Source of the DNA: Candidatus Gemmiger faecigallinarum
Lineage (GTDB): Bacteria; Bacillota; Clostridia; Oscillospirales; Ruminococcaceae
DNA: 64,000 nt
Reading direction: 5' to 3'
Assembly (NCBI GenBank): GCA_019120395.1
Contig: DWVD01000079.1
Coordinates: 1 to 64,000 of the forward strand
The translations under genes and the position numbers were made by a program. Positions 46,253-54,647 of this stretch are shown in pieces. Numbering within the stretch: the stretch's first letter is position 1; each line of letters starts with the position of its first letter. Under the pieces are notes generated by a model that was not told where the DNA came from, ran no database searches, and was given only the letters and a program-made list of their open reading frames with translations.

Positions 46253-47020
46253 TTACGGGCGGCCAAGGATCTGTTCAAGGAAGTACTGCCACTGTTTGCG
46301 CCACCAGGGCCAGTCGTGGCTGACGTCCGTCCCCCAGATGTCCACCCAGGGGCGGATGTCCTGCTTTTCCAGGACCTCCTGCAGTTCCCTGACCGCGGCA
46401 AGCGAGCCATCCTCCCAAGCGCCCTGGCCGCAGCACAAAACGAACTTGTCCGCGCCAGCATACAGCTCTCTGTAAGGGTGTTCGGCGGGGAAATTCCGCA
46501 TATAATCGCAGGGGCTGTTGCGGTAGACCAGATCATCCATATAACCGCCGAAAAACTCCCGGGCAGCATAGACGCCGCTCAGCGCAATGGTCCCGTTGAA
46601 CAAATCCGGCCGGCGCAGGTAAAAATTGACCGCGTGGCCCGCGCCGAGGTCGGCGCCGCCCGTCAGGATCTTCCCGGCATGTTCGCCCCCCTGCTCCCGG
46701 TTGATCTCCAGAATGCGGGGAACCAGCTCCGCGGCAACATAATTGTAATACCGCTCCTGCATTTCGATGCGCGGGCGCTCAGGACCGGCGCCCCCCCAGC
46801 TTTCCCGGTCGATGCTGTCGGCGCAGAAGATCTGCAGCCTGCCGGATTCCACCCAGGGGGCGGCGGCATCACACATGCCAAAATTTTCCCAATCAAAAAA
46901 ACGGCCGCTCCGGCAGGGGAAAATCAGGATCGGCCGGCCCGTGTGGCCAAACGCCTTGAATTCCATATCCCGGTCAAGATACCGGCTGTATTCCTTGTAA
47001 TAACGGATCTGCATACGCAA
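46253..47020 (-). CDS. Esterase-family alpha/beta-hydrolase with substituted nucleophile (likely non-canonical)
   Basis: MRMQIRYYKEYSRYLDRDMEFKAFGHTGRPILIFPCRSGRFFDWENFGM...TGGADLGAGHAVNFYLRRPDLF...DVSHDWPWWRKQ. Confidence 0.85.
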   Translation of the reverse strand: MRMQIRYYKEYSRYLDRDMEFKAFGHTGRPILIFPCRSGRFFDWENFGMCDAAAPWVESGRLQIFCADSIDRESWGGAGPERPRIEMQERYYNYVAAELVPRILEINREQGGEHAGKILTGGADLGAGHAVNFYLRRPDLFNGTIALSGVYAAREFFGGYMDDLVYRNSPCDYMRNFPAEHPYRELYAGADKFVLCCGQGAWEDGSLAAVRELQEVLEKQDIRPWVDIWGTDVSHDWPWWRKQWQYFLEQILGRP

Positions 47021-47107
47021 ACAGCTCCTTGCCTTTTATTCTCAGCCCCGCCGCGGCCCGGGAATTTTCCCCGCCAGCCGCAGCGCGGCTATACTTTACC
47101 ATCTTCC

Positions 47108-47962
47108 TTATTTATAAAAGAACTTCTTGTTCAGCGACAAAATCCCTACCATGCTGTGCATCAGGCCGGACTCGGAAGTCTTGAACACCCAATAATACAG
47201 CACCGCCAGCACTTCGCGCAGATAGCAGGGCAAAATGCTCATGAACGGGATGCCCGCCGGCAGCGAATGGACCGTCTGGAAACCGGCGCGCCGCGCATAC
47301 TGCCCCCCGCGATAAGCGTGAAAGGAGTTTGTCACGTATGCGATGGACATATCTTCCGGCAGACCGCGTTCCAGCAGGATCTGCCTGGCAAACGCAAAAT
47401 TTTCCTCGGTGGAAGTGGAGCGCGTTTCCGCCACCACACGTTCCGGGTCGAGTCCTTTTTCGATCAGATAGTCCCGCATGGCCTGGCCTTCGGGCACCCA
47501 CTCGTCCCTGCCCTGGCCGCCGGTCGTCACCACAATCATTTCGGGATGCTGCTGCGCATAGTCATAGGCCTTGTCCAGTCGATAACGCAGAAGCAGCGTC
47601 GGCTGGTCGCCGCGCAGTCCCGCCCCCAGCACAACGATCGCCTGTTCGTTCCCCGTTGTCGTGTTGGCAAGTCCGCTGACTGAAACAAAAACCAGAACGC
47701 CGCAGTAGATCAAGATCCCGGCCAGCAGCACGATACCGATGATCCGCCCGACGCCGGCCGAAAACCACCGGTTGATCGGCTGATACCAGACCGCATAAGC
47801 GGTGACAGCCCCGGCCAGCAGCCATACCAGCAGGTTGCCCATGTTGAAATTGGTCGTGGCCGCCAGCCAGACAGAGTACAGGATCAGCGCGGCGGCCAGC
47901 ACGCGAAGAGCCACCAGCATCACAGTACGCCCCCTGCCGCGCGCTTCAGCGTGCGAGCTCAT
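47108..47962 (-). CDS. YdcF/SanA (DUF218)-family membrane protein
   Basis: EQAIVVLGAGLRGDQPTLLLRYRLDKAYDYAQ...VTTGGQGRDEWVPEGQAMRDYLIEKGLDPERVVAETRSTSTEENF. Confidence 0.9.
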   Translation of the reverse strand: MSSHAEARGRGRTVMLVALRVLAAALILYSVWLAATTNFNMGNLLVWLLAGAVTAYAVWYQPINRWFSAGVGRIIGIVLLAGILIYCGVLVFVSVSGLANTTTGNEQAIVVLGAGLRGDQPTLLLRYRLDKAYDYAQQHPEMIVVTTGGQGRDEWVPEGQAMRDYLIEKGLDPERVVAETRSTSTEENFAFARQILLERGLPEDMSIAYVTNSFHAYRGGQYARRAGFQTVHSLPAGIPFMSILPCYLREVLAVLYYWVFKTSESGLMHSMVGILSLNKKFFYK

Positions 47963-49121
47963 GCATCACACCGCAGCCGTCCAGACAGGCATCCACGCCG
48001 AGATACTCGCAGACGGTGTTGGCGATCGTGCCAAAACAATAGCGCGTCCCCAGATCCACGCCGGGGCGAATGGGCGCGCCGTAGACCAGATAAGGCACGT
48101 ATTCCCGCGTGTGGTCGGTCGTTTTGGTATAGGAAGGATCGCAGCCGTGATCGGCCGTGATCATCAGCACATCGTCGGGGCGCATTTTCTGCATAAAAGC
48201 CGGCAGCCAGTCGTTAAATTCTGCCAGCGCGGCGGCGTACCCGGCCACATCGCGCCGGTGCCCGTACAACATGTCAAAGTCGACCAGGTTGACAAAGGCC
48301 AGCCCCTCAAAATCGCGGTCGGCCAGCTCCAGCGCGACCTGCATGCCCTCGGTATTGCCGGAAGTGCGGATCGTCTCGCTGATGCCTTTGCCTGCAAAAA
48401 TGTCATGGATCTTTCCCACGCCGATGGTCGCACGGCCCGCTGCCTGCAGCTTGTCCAGCACGGTCTCCCGCGGCGGCAGCAGCGAATAATCATGTCTACG
48501 GCTGGTGCGCGTAAAATTGTCCGCGCAGTCCCCCACAAAGGGACGCGCGATCACGCGCCCAACGCCGTATTTGCCCTTCAGCATCTCGCGGGCCTGCTTA
48601 CAGATCTCGTACAGCTTTTCAATGGGAACGACGGCCTCGTTTGCCGCGATCTGGAACACACTGTCGGCCGAGGTGTAGACGATCAGCGCGCCGGTGCGCA
48701 TGTGCTCCTCCCCGTAGTCCCGGATCACCTGGGTGCCGGAATACGGCTTGTTACACAGGACCTGATACCCGGTCCGGGCCGTAAATTCATCCAGCAGCTC
48801 TTTGGGGAAACCTTCCGGGAAGGTGGGCAGCGGTTCAGCGCTGACAAGCCCCGCGATCTCCCAGTGTCCGATGGTGGTATCCTTCCCCGCGCTGGCTTCC
48901 CGCAGCCGGGCAAAGCTCCCGATCGGCGTCCCATACCGCTCGCCGCAGTGTACGCCGTCAATATGAAACAATCCCAGTTCCGCCAAATGTTCGCCCTTAA
49001 AATTGGGATGCGCCGCCACCGCTTTCAGCGTATTGGAGCCCACATCACCGAACCGATCGGCATCCGGCTCTGCGCCAATGCCAAAACTGTCCAGCACGAT
49101 CAAAAAAACTCGTTTTGCCAC
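47946..49121 (-). CDS. deoB: Phosphopentomutase
   Basis: FLIVLDSFGIGAEPDADRFGDVGSNTL; SADSVFQIAA; MITADHGCDPSYTKTTDHTREYVPYLVYG. Confidence 0.95.
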   Translation of the reverse strand: MAKRVFLIVLDSFGIGAEPDADRFGDVGSNTLKAVAAHPNFKGEHLAELGLFHIDGVHCGERYGTPIGSFARLREASAGKDTTIGHWEIAGLVSAEPLPTFPEGFPKELLDEFTARTGYQVLCNKPYSGTQVIRDYGEEHMRTGALIVYTSADSVFQIAANEAVVPIEKLYEICKQAREMLKGKYGVGRVIARPFVGDCADNFTRTSRRHDYSLLPPRETVLDKLQAAGRATIGVGKIHDIFAGKGISETIRTSGNTEGMQVALELADRDFEGLAFVNLVDFDMLYGHRRDVAGYAAALAEFNDWLPAFMQKMRPDDVLMITADHGCDPSYTKTTDHTREYVPYLVYGAPIRPGVDLGTRYCFGTIANTVCEYLGVDACLDGCGVMHELAR

Positions 49122-49696
49122 GTTGATTCTCCTTTTCTGTCCCTGTTCCAGGTCATTCCATACTGAATTATAGGAATATATTGCCGCTGTTTCAGGCTGG
49201 ATCCAGCGCCCGGACCGTTTTTCCCGCCCATAACGCCTGCCGTCCTTTTCTGCATCCGTCCAAACCGGACTGTCCCAAAAGGCGTATCCGCAGTAAAGCC
49301 GGCTATCCGGCCGTTCTGCATTCCAGCCGCCGCGCCGTTTTTCAAAGTACGGCGTCTTGCGCTTGGCATCTGTTTAATCCGTATAGTTTGATTGTATCAC
49401 AGCAGGTCCGGAACATGCAAGCCATGTTGCCTCTTCCGCGCGATCTTGCGCATAAAGCCGCGTCTGCGTTTATGACGCCAACAGGCCATAGCCAGAGTTT
49501 CGCCAAACATCGGGACGTCCGCCGGCTGCCGCACGGTTTGCAGCGCCGGGCTGCAGGCAAACATAAAATCCGGTAAACCGCGCTTTCCAGCTGAGACGCA
49601 AATGCTATTTGGATCTTTTTGAAAACAAATCTTTATCCTTGCGGCAAGGCCTCCCTTCCGTATTGGGGAGGGTGCGATCCGCCAGGAGCAAAAGCA

Positions 49697-49743
49697 AAAG
49701 CATCGCCGTAGCGTTCACAGAACGACATAACAGCGATGCTTTT
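49697..49743 (-). terminator. Intrinsic terminator after tRNA-Arg
   Basis: AAAAGCATCGC...GCGATGCTTTT; T-run on minus strand. Confidence 0.8.
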
Positions 49744-49820
49744 TGGCGTCCCAGAGAGGATTCGAACCTCCGGCCCCGCGCTTAGGAGGCGCGTGCTCTA
49801 TCCAGCTGAGCTACTGAGAC
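49744..49820 (-). tRNA. tRNA-Arg, anticodon CCT, CCA encoded
   Basis: Minus GTCTCAG...CTGGGAC acceptor; CGCGC-CTCCTAA-GCGCG anticodon arm; GGAGG-TTCGAAT-CCTCT T arm. Confidence 0.96.
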
Positions 49821-49983
49821 GTATAGCAGACCTATTCGATTTTTCCGCCCTGACAGATAAGGCAGGCGCCGCGGCAGCGCCAGTCTGCCCCATGAGATGA
49901 AATGGGTTGGTCCGCCGGCGGCTTCCTCCCTGCCCTGCCGGCAAAAGAGATGCGGCGCAGCCATAAGCGCGCCGCATGTAAAT

Positions 49984-50012
49984 ATTATACTGTTTTTCCG
50001 AAAGAAAATCAA
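49984..50012 (-). promoter_or_regulatory. Promoter upstream of tRNA-Arg
   Basis: Minus strand TTGATT-N17-TATAAT. Confidence 0.7.
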
Positions 50013-50024
50013 GAGATGGCCGGC

Positions 50025-51053
50025 TCACAAAATCAACATGGCGTCGCCAAAGCTGAAAAAGCGGTATCGTTTTTCCACCGCGACTTTGTAGGCCGCCATG
50101 GTCTTTTCGTACCCGTAAAAAGCCGAGATCAGCATGATCAGCGTGCTTTCGGGCAGGTGGAAGTTCGTCACCAGGCCGTCGATGGCATGAAGCTCTACGC
50201 CGGGGTACAGGAAAATGCTTGTATTACCGCTGCACGGACGGATCTCGCCATACTTGGCCCAGACAGCTTCCAGCGTGCGGCAGCTGGTCGTTCCCACTGC
50301 AATTACCCGGTGGCCGCCTGCGCGGGCCGCGCGAATGGCCTCCGCGGCGGTATCGTCTATGCAGTACCATTCGCTGTGCATTGCATGGTCCTCGATGTTA
50401 TCCTCGCTGACAGGGCGGAAGGTGCCAAGACCGACATGGAGGGTGATTTCCGCCACAGTGACGCCCATAGCGCGGATCCTGTCCAGAAGTTCCGGCGTAA
50501 AGTGCAGCCCGGCCGTGGGCGCGGCGGCGCTGCCCAGTTCCTTCGCGTAAACAGTCTGGTACTGGCTCTGATCCTCCAGCTGGCGGGTGATGTAAGGCGG
50601 CAGCGGCATTTTGCCGAATTCGTCCAGTTTTTCGTAAAGCGTGTCGGTGTCGTAGGTAAAGGTAACGTGTTTGTTGCCGTCGGGCAGCGTTTCATCCACC
50701 ACCGCGGTCAGGCTCCCGTCGCCAAACGTCAGGCTGGTGCCGACCTGCATCCGTTTGCCGGGCCGGGCCAGGCACTCCCAGGTATCCCCGCGGACCTGCC
50801 GCAGCAAAAGCAGCTCGCACACCGCGCCGGTGGGCACCTTAACGCCCATCAGCCGCGCCGGCAGCACCTTGGAGTTATTGACGACCAGCACATCGCCTGC
50901 CTCGAGATAATCCGGCAGGTCGTGAAAGATTTTATGCTCGATAGAGTCGTTGCTGCGGCGCAGGACCATCATCCGGGCCGAGTCGCGCGGATCGGCCGGT
51001 TCCTGTGCAATGAGTTCTTTGGGCAGATCATACCAGAAGTCTTTTTTCAGCAT
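50025..51053 (-). CDS. queA: S-adenosylmethionine:tRNA ribosyltransferase-isomerase
   Basis: DFWYDLPKELIAQEPADPRDSARMMVL; NNSKVLPARL; AAPTAGLHFTPELLDRI; FLYPG...TNFHLPESTLIMLISAF. Confidence 0.95.
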   Translation of the reverse strand: MLKKDFWYDLPKELIAQEPADPRDSARMMVLRRSNDSIEHKIFHDLPDYLEAGDVLVVNNSKVLPARLMGVKVPTGAVCELLLLRQVRGDTWECLARPGKRMQVGTSLTFGDGSLTAVVDETLPDGNKHVTFTYDTDTLYEKLDEFGKMPLPPYITRQLEDQSQYQTVYAKELGSAAAPTAGLHFTPELLDRIRAMGVTVAEITLHVGLGTFRPVSEDNIEDHAMHSEWYCIDDTAAEAIRAARAGGHRVIAVGTTSCRTLEAVWAKYGEIRPCSGNTSIFLYPGVELHAIDGLVTNFHLPESTLIMLISAFYGYEKTMAAYKVAVEKRYRFFSFGDAMLIL

Positions 51054-51278
51054 GGCGTTTTCCTCTTTCCCCTACATGGGATTCTGTCCTGCGGCAGCCT
51101 CTTCCAGGCTTGCCATCTGTTTCATCGTGCGGCATCATTGCCGCCCGGCCGTTTTGCCGCGCGCCGGTTCCCCAGGGGGGGGCGGTCGCTTCTCCCCTGC
51201 CCGACTTCGGGAACGCCGGCGGCGCAAAACGGCCGCGTCCCGCACAAAATATCATCTGCAGGTTCGGGCGGCGTTTCC

Positions 51279-51307
51279 TTGACAATCGCCCTGTGCAATG
51301 CTATGAT
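51279..51307 (+). promoter_or_regulatory. Promoter of the lysine-riboswitch transcript
   Basis: TTGACA-N17-TATGAT immediately 5' of the riboswitch. Confidence 0.8.
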
Positions 51308-51313
51308 GTACCC

Positions 51314-51470
51314 AAGCACAGAGGCGCGGTTTTCATTAGTATCCGTTGGGATTATACGTCTGCCAGGGCGGTCGCTCGCGGAGAAAGGGCAAGCCGCCGA
51401 AGGCGATGCACGGCACGCATCGTTCCTGGGTCCGTGTCCGAACAGGCGCGGGACTGTCATGCCGGCAGCC
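51314..51470 (+). ncRNA. Lysine riboswitch (L-box) aptamer
   Basis: L-box core: AGAGGCGCGGTTTTCATTAGTA, GAGAAAGGGCAAGCCGCCGAAGG, CCTGGGTC...GGGACTGTCA; upstream of asd-dapA-dapB. Confidence 0.9.
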
Positions 51471-51518
51471 GGCATGTTGCGCTGTGCGATATGCAATATT
51501 GTATTATATTGCATTGTG

Positions 51519-51545
51519 TGCCGGTTTTCAAGCCGGTTTTTTTGT
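51519..51545 (+). terminator. Riboswitch-associated intrinsic terminator
   Basis: CCGGTT-TTCA-AGCCGG-TTTTTTT. Confidence 0.78.
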
Positions 51546-51704
51546 TGTCCGGGGCTTTTTTGCGCCGTATGCAAACAAACCGAATCATTTTTGCGGCCAC
51601 GCGGCCGGCAAACGATGCGGATCGTCACGCCGGAAGCCGTCGCCGCATACAAAAGAAGTAGACGGGTTGCCGGGACCGCCGGCGCAGAAAGGACGGTATC
51701 TACA

Positions 51705-52781
51705 ATGAAAAAGTACAAAGTTGGCGTTGTGGGCGCGACCGGCATGGTGGGGCAGCGCTTCATCACCCTGCTGGCCGATCATCCCTGGTTTGAGCTGACC
51801 GCTCTGGCCGCGTCGTCTCGCTCCGCCGGCAAGAAATACGCCGATGCAGTCGGCAGCCGCTGGCTGATGCAGACTCCCATGCCGGAACAGGTCCGGGATA
51901 TGATGGTGCTGGACGCCAGCCATGTGGAGGAAGTCGCCTCCCGGGTCGATTTTGTTTTCTGCGCCGTCAATATGAAAAAGGACGAAATCAAGGCGCTGGA
52001 AGAAGCGTACGCCAAGGCGGAGTGCCCGGTCGTGTCCAACAACAGCGCGCACCGGTTCACCCCGGATGTGCCGATGGTCGTGCCTGAGATCAACGCCGAG
52101 CACATTGAGATCATCCCCGCGCAGCGCCGCCGTCTTGGCACCAAGCGCGGATTTATCGCCGTCAAGTCCAACTGCAGCCTGCAAAGCTACGTGCCCGCGC
52201 TGCATCCGCTGCGCAAATACGGCATCACCAAATGCCTGGTCTGCACGTACCAGGCCATCTCCGGCGCAGGCAAGACCTTCGAGACCTTCCCGGATATTGT
52301 GGACAACGTGATCCCCTATATCGGCGGCGAGGAGGAAAAGAGCGAGCAGGAGCCGTTGAAGCTGTGGGGCCGCATTGAAGGCGACCGGATCGTCTCGGCC
52401 GACAGCCCTTCGTTTACTGCGCAATGCCTGCGCGTACCGGTTTCGGACGGCCACATGGGCGCTGTGTTTGTCAGCTTTGAGAACGCGCCCTCCAAGGAGG
52501 AGATCCTGAAGGATTGGCGCGAATTCCACGGTCCGGCACAGGATCTGGACCTGCCGAGCGCCCCGAAACAGTTCCTGCACTATTTCGAGGAGGACGACCG
52601 CCCGCAGCCCAAACTGGACCGCATGCTGGAAAACGGCATGGCTGTCAGCATCGGCCGTCTGCGCCCGGATACCCAGTACGACTATAAATTCGTCTGCCTG
52701 TCCCACAACACGCTGCGCGGCGCTGCCGGCGGCGGCGTCCTGCTGGCGGAACTGCTGGCCAAAAAAGGATATTTCGATTGA
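51705..52781 (+). CDS. asd: Aspartate-semialdehyde dehydrogenase
   Basis: KVGVVGATGMVGQRFITLLADHPWF; VKSNCSLQSYVPAL (active Cys); QAISGAGKTFETFPDIVDNVIPYIGGEEEKSEQE. Confidence 0.95.
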   Translation: MKKYKVGVVGATGMVGQRFITLLADHPWFELTALAASSRSAGKKYADAVGSRWLMQTPMPEQVRDMMVLDASHVEEVASRVDFVFCAVNMKKDEIKALEEAYAKAECPVVSNNSAHRFTPDVPMVVPEINAEHIEIIPAQRRRLGTKRGFIAVKSNCSLQSYVPALHPLRKYGITKCLVCTYQAISGAGKTFETFPDIVDNVIPYIGGEEEKSEQEPLKLWGRIEGDRIVSADSPSFTAQCLRVPVSDGHMGAVFVSFENAPSKEEILKDWREFHGPAQDLDLPSAPKQFLHYFEEDDRPQPKLDRMLENGMAVSIGRLRPDTQYDYKFVCLSHNTLRGAAGGGVLLAELLAKKGYFD

Positions 52782-52867
52782 GACCGCCGCGGCGGGGCAC
52801 GGCAATCGAATCCAACATATTGCTTTGACGCATCTCAAAACCATCCCCAAAGGAGGCATGCCTGCTT

Positions 52868-53755
52868 ATGAAAAAACCTGTATTTACCGGCGCAGGCGTT
52901 GCGATCATCACCCCCATGCTGCCCGACGGCTCTGTCAATTATGACGAGCTGGGACGCATCCTGGACGACCAGATCGCGCACCATACCGACGCAATCATTA
53001 TCTGCGGCACCACCGGCGAGTCCGCCACGCTGACCCATGAAGAACACATCGAGTGCATCCGCTATACGGTTCGCCATGTGGCCGGGCGCATCCCCGTTGT
53101 GGCCGGCACCGGCTCCAACGATACCGCTTTTGCCATCACGCTTTCCCGTCAGGCGGAGGAGGCTGGCGCCGACGCGCTGCTTCTGGTGACCCCCTACTAC
53201 AACAAGACCACGCAGGCCGGCCTGATCGCCCATTACACGGCCATCGCCAATTCCGTCAAGCTGCCCTGCATCCTTTATAATGTTCCTTCCCGCACCGGCG
53301 TGAACATCCTGCCCGCCACGCTGGCGGAGCTGGCCAAACTGCCCAACATCAACGGCGTCAAGGAAGCCAGCAGCGACATTGTCCAGATCGCCGAGGTCGC
53401 CGAACTTTGCGGCGACGAGCTGAACATTTACTCCGGCAACGATAACCAGATCGTGCCGGTCCTTTCGCTGGGCGGCAAGGGCGTTATCAGCGTGCTGTCG
53501 AACGTCGCGCCCCAGATGACCCATGACATCTGCCAGCTGTGGTTTGACGGCCGCCAGGACGAAAGCCTGAAACTGCAGCTGCAGGCGATGGGGCTGGTCC
53601 GCGCCTTGTTCAAAGAGTCCAACCCCATCCCTGTCAAGTGGGCCATGAACCGTCTTGGCTGGAAGGCCGGCGGCGTTCGCCTGCCTCTGGTGGAGGCCTC
53701 CCCCGCCGTACAGGCAATGTTGGAGTCCGAACTGAAAAAGAACGGCTTGCTTTAA
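52868..53755 (+). CDS. dapA: 4-hydroxy-tetrahydrodipicolinate synthase
   Basis: GTTGESATLTHEEH; LLVTPYYNKTTQAGLIAHY; LYNVPSRTGVNI; GVKEAS. Confidence 0.95.
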   Translation: MKKPVFTGAGVAIITPMLPDGSVNYDELGRILDDQIAHHTDAIIICGTTGESATLTHEEHIECIRYTVRHVAGRIPVVAGTGSNDTAFAITLSRQAEEAGADALLLVTPYYNKTTQAGLIAHYTAIANSVKLPCILYNVPSRTGVNILPATLAELAKLPNINGVKEASSDIVQIAEVAELCGDELNIYSGNDNQIVPVLSLGGKGVISVLSNVAPQMTHDICQLWFDGRQDESLKLQLQAMGLVRALFKESNPIPVKWAMNRLGWKAGGVRLPLVEASPAVQAMLESELKKNGLL

Positions 53756-53776
53756 GGCAAAACTGGCACAGACAGC

Positions 53777-53821
53777 AGGCCCGCAGCGCTACCCGTCTTG
53801 CGGGCGCCGCGGGCCTGTTTT
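53777..53821 (+). terminator. Hairpin between dapA and dapB (possible terminator/attenuator)
   Basis: CAGGCCCGC...GCGGGCCTG-TTTTG. Confidence 0.5.
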
Positions 53822-53879
53822 GCTTGTTTGCCCCAAAGCGGGCCGTAACGGAAGCACAAAACAGAAAGGAAACCGATAT

Positions 53880-54647
53880 ATGACTGATATTATTCTGCAA
53901 GGCATCTGCGGCCGGATGGGCCGCGCCCTGATCGAGAAAATTTCTCAGCGCGACGACTGCCGCGTCGTCGCCGGCATCGACCAGCAAGCCGGACAGATCG
54001 GCGACATCCCGGTCTATGCAAGCCTGGACGACCTGCCGGTGCGCGGCGTGGTCATCGACTTTTCCTCCCCCGCCGGCTCGGTCAGCGCCGCCAGATACTG
54101 CGCCGCGCACGGCATGCCCTGCGTGATCTGCTCGACCGGGCTAAGCAAAGAGGACGAAGCCGCGCTTGAGGAAGCGTCGGCGCAGGTCCCCGTATTCCGC
54201 AGCGCAAACATGTCGGTGGGGATCAACGTGCTGATCGAGCTGGCCCGCCGGGCAACGCGCCTTTTCGACGGCGAGTTTGACATCGAGATCGTTGAGAAGC
54301 ATCACCACAACAAGCTGGACGCGCCCAGCGGAACGGCGCTGATGATCGCCGACGCCATCAATGCGGAAGCCGGCGACGCCTATGAGTACATTTACGACCG
54401 CCACGACGTGAGGCGCAAGCGCGGCAAGCAGGAGCTGGGCATCAGCGCTGTGCGCGGCGGCGGCATCGTGGGCGAGCACGAGGTCCTGTTCTGCGGCCCG
54501 GAAGAAGTCGTGACGATCTCCCATACCGCGCAAAGCCGCGGCGTGTTTGCCGACGGCGCCGTGCAGGCCGCCCTGTTTGTCGATAACGCACAGCCCGGAT
54601 ACTACACCATGACAGATATGCTGCGAGGCAAGATGCAATGTTTTTGA
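53880..54647 (+). CDS. dapB: 4-hydroxy-tetrahydrodipicolinate reductase
   Basis: ILQGICGRMGRALIE; EIVEKHHHNKLDAPSGTALMIADAIN; VRGGGIVGEHEVLFCGPEE. Confidence 0.95.
   Translation: MTDIILQGICGRMGRALIEKISQRDDCRVVAGIDQQAGQIGDIPVYASLDDLPVRGVVIDFSSPAGSVSAARYCAAHGMPCVICSTGLSKEDEAALEEASAQVPVFRSANMSVGINVLIELARRATRLFDGEFDIEIVEKHHHNKLDAPSGTALMIADAINAEAGDAYEYIYDRHDVRRKRGKQELGISAVRGGGIVGEHEVLFCGPEEVVTISHTAQSRGVFADGAVQAALFVDNAQPGYYTMTDMLRGKMQCF

Noticed and set aside
49100-49369. 89-aa minus ORF upstream of deoB (MPSARRRTLKNG...)
   Set aside because: Overlaps deoB start, no motif or clear RBS; probably leader sequence read as ORF.
49902-52781. 959-aa plus-strand ORF apparently fused to asd
   Set aside because: Its first about 600 codons are antisense to queA and cross the lysine riboswitch; only the last 358 codons (from 51705) are Asd.
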